Below are positions 59,477-64,000 of a DNA stretch of 64,000 bases, one piece after another (positions within the stretch are counted from its first letter, which is position 1; each line of letters starts with the position of its first letter). The translations under genes were made by a program, and so were the position numbers. The notes under the pieces are model-generated. The model made no database searches, was not told the origin of the DNA, and saw only the letters and a program-made list of their open reading frames with translations. The DNA is from Pseudomonas cichorii (lineage in GTDB: Bacteria; Pseudomonadota; Gammaproteobacteria; Pseudomonadales; Pseudomonadaceae), in contig NZ_BLVZ01000007.1 in NCBI RefSeq assembly GCF_015471405.1, positions 248,001 to 312,000 on the forward strand, read 5' to 3'.

Positions 59477-60563
59477 TCCCGTTCACGGGCTCGATACGGT
59501 GGGCAGCGGTAGCTATCTCGCGGATGACGTGCATTTTCTGCTGCGCGGCATCGAGATGGACACCACCGATGTCGAAGAAAAAGAACGTCTGATCCAGACG
59601 AAGCAAAAGCATTATTCGGAAATGATCAGCCAGGAGTCCGCGCCCGGCGAGGCTCACTGTGCCTTGTTCGAGCGTGCGCTGATGCAGAACGGCGTGCGCA
59701 TGGCGACCGACGTGCAGGCGTTGGCGCTGGCTCTTGATCAGGCTTGTCAGGGGCCTGAAATCATTCTGGTGTCATTCGTACGTGCCGGTTTGCCGTTGGG
59801 AGTCTTGTTGCGTCGGGCCTTGATCGAACTGGGGCGTGAAACGCATCACTATGGCATCAGCATCATTCGTGACCGTGGGATCGACTCGGTTGCGCTTGAG
59901 GCCATCATTCAGGCCCATGGTGCCCAGAACATTGTTTTCGTGGATGGCTGGACCGGCAAGGGCGCGATTTCCGGAGAGATCAAACGCAGTCTGGCGGGCG
60001 ATGTCCGGTTCCCTGAAGAGCCGCGTCTGGTTGTGTTGGCCGACCCGTGCGGCAGTGCGTGGCTGGCGGCGTCCTCGGAGGACTGGGTCATACCGTCCGG
60101 CATTCTGGGCGCCACGGTGTCCGGGCTGGTGTCGCGCTCCATATGGCCTGCTGATGGCGGGCTGCATGGGTGTGTCGTTTACGATCACTTGCAGGAACAT
60201 GACGTGACCCGCTCGTTCATCGAACGGATCGAAAGCCAGCGCCGGGGCTTGAGCAGCGTGACCCCGGCTCTGCCCTGGGCTCCCGGCCAGCGTATCGAAC
60301 TCAAGACCGCAGCCCGGCAGGTTGTCGACAGCCTGGCCGAGCGGTTCGGGGTCAATAACCTCAATCGTGTGAAACCCGGGATTGCCGAGGCGACCCGTGC
60401 TGTCATGCGCCGGGTGCCCGATCATGTGCTGGTGCGCAATACCACTGACAGCGATGTGCAATTACTCATGCACCTGACCGAAAAAGCGGGCATCCCTGTC
60501 GAAGAAGCCGGAAATGCCCTGGGGCCCTATCGGGCGGTAACCATCATTCGGAGTCTCAGCTAA
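59469..60563 (+). CDS. StiP-like (PRTase-related/cysteine protease) protein with C-terminal PELOTA domain
   Basis: A 364-residue protein. The N-terminal 270 residues match the StiP family of ter loci (SFVRAGLPLGVLLRRAL, HYGISIIRDRGID, FVDGWTGKGAI); this family has been described both as a phosphoribosyltransferase relative and as a cysteine protease. The C-terminal 75 residues (from about 290) fit the PELOTA RNA-binding domain (DHVLVRNTTDSDVQLLMHL). I chose the ATG at 59469, which overlaps the HAD stop by 8 bases; the longer upstream frame is a shadow of the HAD gene. Confidence 0.8.
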   Translation: MSNPVHGLDTVGSGSYLADDVHFLLRGIEMDTTDVEEKERLIQTKQKHYSEMISQESAPGEAHCALFERALMQNGVRMATDVQALALALDQACQGPEIILVSFVRAGLPLGVLLRRALIELGRETHHYGISIIRDRGIDSVALEAIIQAHGAQNIVFVDGWTGKGAISGEIKRSLAGDVRFPEEPRLVVLADPCGSAWLAASSEDWVIPSGILGATVSGLVSRSIWPADGGLHGCVVYDHLQEHDVTRSFIERIESQRRGLSSVTPALPWAPGQRIELKTAARQVVDSLAERFGVNNLNRVKPGIAEATRAVMRRVPDHVLVRNTTDSDVQLLMHLTEKAGIPVEEAGNALGPYRAVTIIRSLS

Positions 60564-61513
60564 TGGCCATACCTTCGCCTTATGCTTTGGGTGCAACGCT
60601 GTATATGCCTGCAACCCGCGACGACATTCTCGATGTGGTATTCGGAGAGAAGATCCCCGAATTGCGCTCGCTGGTCGTATGTCTGGAAGATGCCGTCGCC
60701 CTTATCGATGTCGAGACCGCGCTGGTCAACCTGCGCAATGTGCTGACGCGCATCCAGGATCGTGGCGGTCGGCCAGACAATGGCCCGCTGCTGTTCGTGC
60801 GCCCTCGCGATGCGGCAATGGCGAAGATTCTCAATGACTGGCCGCTTATGGCCCACGTCGACGGGTTCGTTGTTCCCAAGCTCTCGCTGCAAAGTCTGAC
60901 AAGCTGGGAGGATGCTGTTACCAATCCAGACCTGGCTTTGATGCCTACACTGGAGACGCCTGAAGTGTTCAACCCGACGGCCATGGTCGAACTGGGGCAG
61001 GCACTCAAGGTCAATCTGGGCGAGCGGATCATCGCCTTGCGCATTGGTGGCAACGATCTGATGGGCTGTCTCGGGCTGCGCCGCAATCCGGCCATGACGC
61101 TGTATGGCACGCCGATGGGGTATGTCATTCCGATGCTGGCCGGGGTGATGGGGTCGCAGGGGTTCGCCTTGACGGCTCCCGTCTTCGAGCAACTGGCGAC
61201 GCCCGACATCATGGAGCAGGAACTGGTGCTGGATATCTCCAACGGTATGGTGGGCAAGACAGCAATCCACCCCTCGCAGGTCAATATCATTCAGAATGCG
61301 TTTCGGGTGAGCCTGGAAGACCTGAATTGCGCACGGATGATTTTGAACTCTGTCGCTCCGGCGGTGTTCAAGTACAACGATGCGATGTGTGAACCGGCCA
61401 CTCATTACAAATGGGCAACCCACATCATGGAGCGCGCCAAATGGCACGGAGTCCTGCCGACTCCCGCTTCGATCGTGGATGCCAGCATTCGACTCGCTGA
61501 GGCAGTTAGCTAG
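60563..61513 (+). CDS. HpcH/HpaI-CitE-like aldolase/lyase of the ter locus
   Basis: A 316-residue TIM-barrel enzyme of the CitE/HpcH family, seen in LVVCLEDAVALIDVETAL, the metal-ligand Glu in MPTLETPEVF and the KTAIHPSQV segment typical of CitE. These enzymes cleave or form C-C bonds with CoA-esters or aldehydes; the true substrate is not known. Its start shares one base with the previous stop (TAATG). Confidence 0.85.
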   Translation: MAIPSPYALGATLYMPATRDDILDVVFGEKIPELRSLVVCLEDAVALIDVETALVNLRNVLTRIQDRGGRPDNGPLLFVRPRDAAMAKILNDWPLMAHVDGFVVPKLSLQSLTSWEDAVTNPDLALMPTLETPEVFNPTAMVELGQALKVNLGERIIALRIGGNDLMGCLGLRRNPAMTLYGTPMGYVIPMLAGVMGSQGFALTAPVFEQLATPDIMEQELVLDISNGMVGKTAIHPSQVNIIQNAFRVSLEDLNCARMILNSVAPAVFKYNDAMCEPATHYKWATHIMERAKWHGVLPTPASIVDASIRLAEAVS

Positions 61514-62218
61514 ATGATAGAGCCTGATCTTGAAGTGGAAGTGGAGCAACGCCTGTTGGCGGTGTTCGATTTTGACGGGACACTGACCCGCCATGACAGC
61601 TTTGTCCCATTTCTCAAATTCGCTTTTGGGCAGCGTGCCTTTTCCATCCGCATGGCCAGGCTGGTTCTGCCGAGCCTGGGCTATCTGGCCAAGCGTGTGA
61701 CACGAGATGAGCTCAAGGGCCGTCTGATCAAGGCCTTTCTGACCGGCGTGGACGCGCAATGGCTGCAACAGAAGGCTGAAGCGTTCTGTGAGCTGTACTG
61801 GACACGCCTGATGCGCCCTGCGGCGCTGGAGTCCGTTGCTGCGGAAATCGAAAAGGGCGCCATTGTCACGCTATGTTCAGCATCGCCTGCTATGGTCCTG
61901 CAACCTTTCGCAAATCGCCTGAAAGTCGAGCTGATTGGCACCAATCTGGAAGTGATCGACGGCAAGCTCACCGGCCTGATCGAGGGCAGCAACTGTCGCT
62001 GCGACTCCAAGGTGATGCGTCTTGAGGGTGTTTATGGTCCCCTTTCTCAGTTCCGGGTGCGGGCCTGGGGCGATACGCGCGGCGACCATGAATTACTGGC
62101 GGCAGCACAGGATGCGCACTGGCGTTTGTTCCATCCAGCGTGGCGTCGAGGCCGCTATAAAGGCCCTGTTAACGCCAAGTTACATAATCGGGATGGCATT
62201 GATGGCCCATCGCGGTAA
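61514..62218 (+). CDS. HAD-IB family (SerB-like) phosphatase of the ter locus
   Basis: A 234-residue hydrolase with motif I FDFDGTLTRHDSF, motif II LCSASP and the motif IV region WGDTRGDHELL, as in phosphoserine-phosphatase-like HAD-IB enzymes. The ATG directly follows the TAG of the CitE-like gene. It is the second, structurally different HAD enzyme in this set. A 47-base gap with GGAGCG precedes the next gene. Confidence 0.85.
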   Translation: MIEPDLEVEVEQRLLAVFDFDGTLTRHDSFVPFLKFAFGQRAFSIRMARLVLPSLGYLAKRVTRDELKGRLIKAFLTGVDAQWLQQKAEAFCELYWTRLMRPAALESVAAEIEKGAIVTLCSASPAMVLQPFANRLKVELIGTNLEVIDGKLTGLIEGSNCRCDSKVMRLEGVYGPLSQFRVRAWGDTRGDHELLAAAQDAHWRLFHPAWRRGRYKGPVNAKLHNRDGIDGPSR

Positions 62219-62265
62219 GGCTGTAACACTTTTATCCGAATTCCGTAGTTCACATGGAGCGAAAA

Positions 62266-62859
62266 ATGGCACTCTCGTTGGCAAAAAACCAGACGATTTC
62301 TCTTGAGAAAACCGCTGGTACAGGCCTCAAAAAAGTCAGCATGGGCCTGGGATGGGACCCTGAAAAGCCGAGCGGTTTCTTCGGTAAACTGCTGGGCGGC
62401 GGTGGCGGTGATATCGACCTGGACGCTTCCTGCATCATGCTCGATGCCGACAAGAAGCCTCTCGATCTGGTCTGGTTCCGTCAGTTGCAATCGCGTGACG
62501 GTGCCATCCACCACTCCGGCGACAACCGTACCGGTGAAGGCGCGGGCGATGACGAAACCATCAGCGTAGATCTGGAAAAACTGCCAGCAGCCGTGAAATA
62601 TCTGGTGTTCACCGTCAACTCGTTTACCGGTCAGAACTTTGAAAAAGTCGCCAATGCCTACTGCCGTATCGTTGATCTCGGTACCCGCAATGAGCTGGGC
62701 CGTTTCGACCTGTCTGAAAAAGGCCAGCACACTGGCGTGGTGATGTCCTATCTGTCACGTACTTCCAGCGGCTGGGATTTCACCGCTGTAGGTCAGGCCA
62801 CCAATGGCCGCACTGCAGACGATCTGGTCGATCTGGCCATTGGAGCAGTACGCGCATGA
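62266..62859 (+). CDS. TerD/TerZ-family calcium-binding stress protein
   Basis: A 197-residue protein of the TerD family with the N-terminal LEKTAGTGLKKVSMGLGW, the acidic Ca-binding loop DIDLDASCIMLD and DDETISVDLEKLP. TerD proteins are cytosolic, bind two Ca2+ and are part of resistance to tellurite, phage and colicins in enterobacteria. The ATG at 62266 has GGAG at good spacing and is preferred over 62254. Its stop overlaps the start of terA (ATGA). TerD and TerZ cannot be told apart by eye. Confidence 0.9.
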   Translation: MALSLAKNQTISLEKTAGTGLKKVSMGLGWDPEKPSGFFGKLLGGGGGDIDLDASCIMLDADKKPLDLVWFRQLQSRDGAIHHSGDNRTGEGAGDDETISVDLEKLPAAVKYLVFTVNSFTGQNFEKVANAYCRIVDLGTRNELGRFDLSEKGQHTGVVMSYLSRTSSGWDFTAVGQATNGRTADDLVDLAIGAVRA

Positions 62860-64000
62860 CTCAACTTGTCCCAGGCGCAAATGCGCCAGTAGCTGCTGGC
62901 CCATTGACGGTCGACGTCAGCTATTCCCCTCTAGCGGGCGCGGACATCGATGTCTCCGCGTTCCTGCTGACCAGTTCCGGCAAGGTCCGCGGCGATCAGG
63001 ACATGTGTTTCTTCGGTCAGAAGAGCGTGAGTGGCGGTGCGGTTCAGTTGACGGAAGCGTCGTCTGGCCGTGCCGTATTCAGCCTTGATCCGGGCCGCCT
63101 GGATGCTGCCATCGAGAAGGTCGCGCTCACTGCGACCATCTATGAAAACAAGGCCAGCTTCGACAGCGTGTCGCGTCTGGCCCTGACGATCACAGGTGGC
63201 ATCGAATCGGTCATTCCTACCAGTGGCATGAAGGAAACCGCGCTTATTCTCGGCGAGTTCTATCTGCGTCAGGGCGTATGGAAGTTCCGTTGTGTTGCCC
63301 AGGGCTTTGCCGGTGGCCTTGAGCCTCTGGCCAAGAACTTCGGTGTTGAAGTCGCGGCGCCGCAAGCCGAGCCTCCTGCACCTGCACCTGCACCTGCACC
63401 TGCAGCCGCTCCCGCGCCCAAGCCCACGGTCAACCTCAGCAAGATCACTCTGGACAAGACACGTGCTTCCGTCAGTCTGGAAAAAACCAGTGCCGGCTTC
63501 GGCGAGATCAGGGTCAACCTGAACTGGAACCGCCGTAGCGAGAGCAAGGGCGGTGGCTTCTTTTCGATGAAAAAGAGCAATGCGATCGACCTTGATGTAG
63601 GCTGCCTGTTCGAGTTACAGGACGGTTACAAAGGCGCAGTCCAGGCTTTGGGTAATTCGTTCGGATCGCTCAACACCGAGCCTTTCATCAAGTTGATGGG
63701 TGATGACCGTACAGGCTCCGTCAGTGATGGCGAGTGGTTGCATATCAACGGTGCGCACTGGGGCAAGATTCGTCGCATTCTGGTTTACGCATTCATCTAT
63801 GAAGGTGCGCCGAACTGGAAGGAGACCGACGGTGTTGTCACCATCCACGCTCCGGGCCAGCCACCTATCGAGGTTCGCCTCAACGAGGAAGGCGGTCGTC
63901 AGGGCATGTGTGCAATCGCGCTGCTGGAAAACGACAACGGTGCCGTCAAGGTGACACGCCGTGTGGACTTCCACAACGGTCACAGCAACATGGACAAGGC
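62856..64000 (+). CDS. terA: TerA-like protein (cut by window end)
   Basis: Read from ATG 62856 and open to the last base (at least 381 codons). The N-terminal part (1-165) is TerD-like (LILGEFYLRQGVWKFRCV), then a Pro-Ala linker made of five CCTGCA-type repeats (63378-63406), then a second TerD-like part (DKTRASVSLEKTSAGFGEIR, NAIDLDVGCLFEL). Two TerD-like parts joined by a Pro-rich linker is the TerA layout. It overlaps terD by four bases and is therefore coupled. Confidence 0.82.
   Translation, partial: MTQLVPGANAPVAAGPLTVDVSYSPLAGADIDVSAFLLTSSGKVRGDQDMCFFGQKSVSGGAVQLTEASSGRAVFSLDPGRLDAAIEKVALTATIYENKASFDSVSRLALTITGGIESVIPTSGMKETALILGEFYLRQGVWKFRCVAQGFAGGLEPLAKNFGVEVAAPQAEPPAPAPAPAPAAAPAPKPTVNLSKITLDKTRASVSLEKTSAGFGEIRVNLNWNRRSESKGGGFFSMKKSNAIDLDVGCLFELQDGYKGAVQALGNSFGSLNTEPFIKLMGDDRTGSVSDGEWLHINGAHWGKIRRILVYAFIYEGAPNWKETDGVVTIHAPGQPPIEVRLNEEGGRQGMCAIALLENDNGAVKVTRRVDFHNGHSNMDK

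Overview
The window looks like chromosomal DNA of a Pseudomonas, most likely of the P. syringae / P. viridiflava type. This rests on the order pilR-pilS-bamD-rluD-pgeF-clpB, the ndh-DUF3094-MOSC-DUF1780 block and the yacG-coaE-pilDCB/pilA cluster, on the REP-like palindromes between genes, and on the P. syringae-like pilA-tfpO pair. The assignment comes from remembered synteny and protein motifs, not from a search.

Layout. (1) 1-8.8 kb is conserved backbone: the 3' part of pilR, pilS, a small Cys-rich membrane protein, bamD, rluD, pgeF and clpB. (2) 8.9-9.6 kb is a tRNA operon (Asn, Pro, Lys, Pro) behind a strong stable-RNA promoter. (3) 9.6-19.6 kb is accessory: two EamA/DMT exporters, one of them divergent from a 2-oxoglutarate/Fe(II) dioxygenase of the amino-acid hydroxylase type; then an ABC amino-acid importer with an FMN monooxygenase, divergent from a degenerate NtrC-like regulator. 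An 11-copy heptamer repeat ends this block. (4) 19.6-22.3 kb is backbone (NDH-2-like dehydrogenase, DUF3094, MOSC, DUF1780). (5) 22.5-43.4 kb is a complete type I secretion system (outer membrane channel, ABC exporter, adaptor), a small exported protein and one 15.2-kb gene for a 5062-residue RTX protein built from 24 tandem modules. (6) 43.4-45.3 kb is AT-rich and full of gene fragments and small ORFs. (7) 45.4-47.3 kb encodes a dCache chemoreceptor downstream of a perfect 26-bp palindrome. (8) 47.4-54.7 kb is the type IV pilus block: thioredoxin-like protein, yacG, coaE, pilD, pilC, pilB, and divergently pilA with a sigma-54 promoter and a pilin O-oligosaccharyltransferase. (9) 54.7-64 kb is a DUF1523 gene and a ter (tellurium/stress) locus: ATP-grasp, a TerD-protease fusion, PRTase-TRSP, HAD, StiP-PELOTA, CitE-like lyase, a second HAD, TerD and TerA (cut by the window end).

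How they may work together. pilS/pilR control pilA through the sigma-54 promoter seen near 52.73 kb, and PilB/C/D process and assemble the pilin. The type I system at 22.5-27.7 kb is the obvious exporter of the giant RTX protein. The ter genes read as one operon whose enzymes would make a nucleotide-like metabolite alongside TerD/TerA proteins, a model already proposed for this gene family. The most unusual points are the TerD domain fused to a trypsin-like protease, the quantised module lengths of the RTX protein, the bEBP-like regulator without its sigma-54 loop, and the dioxygenase/exporter pair.
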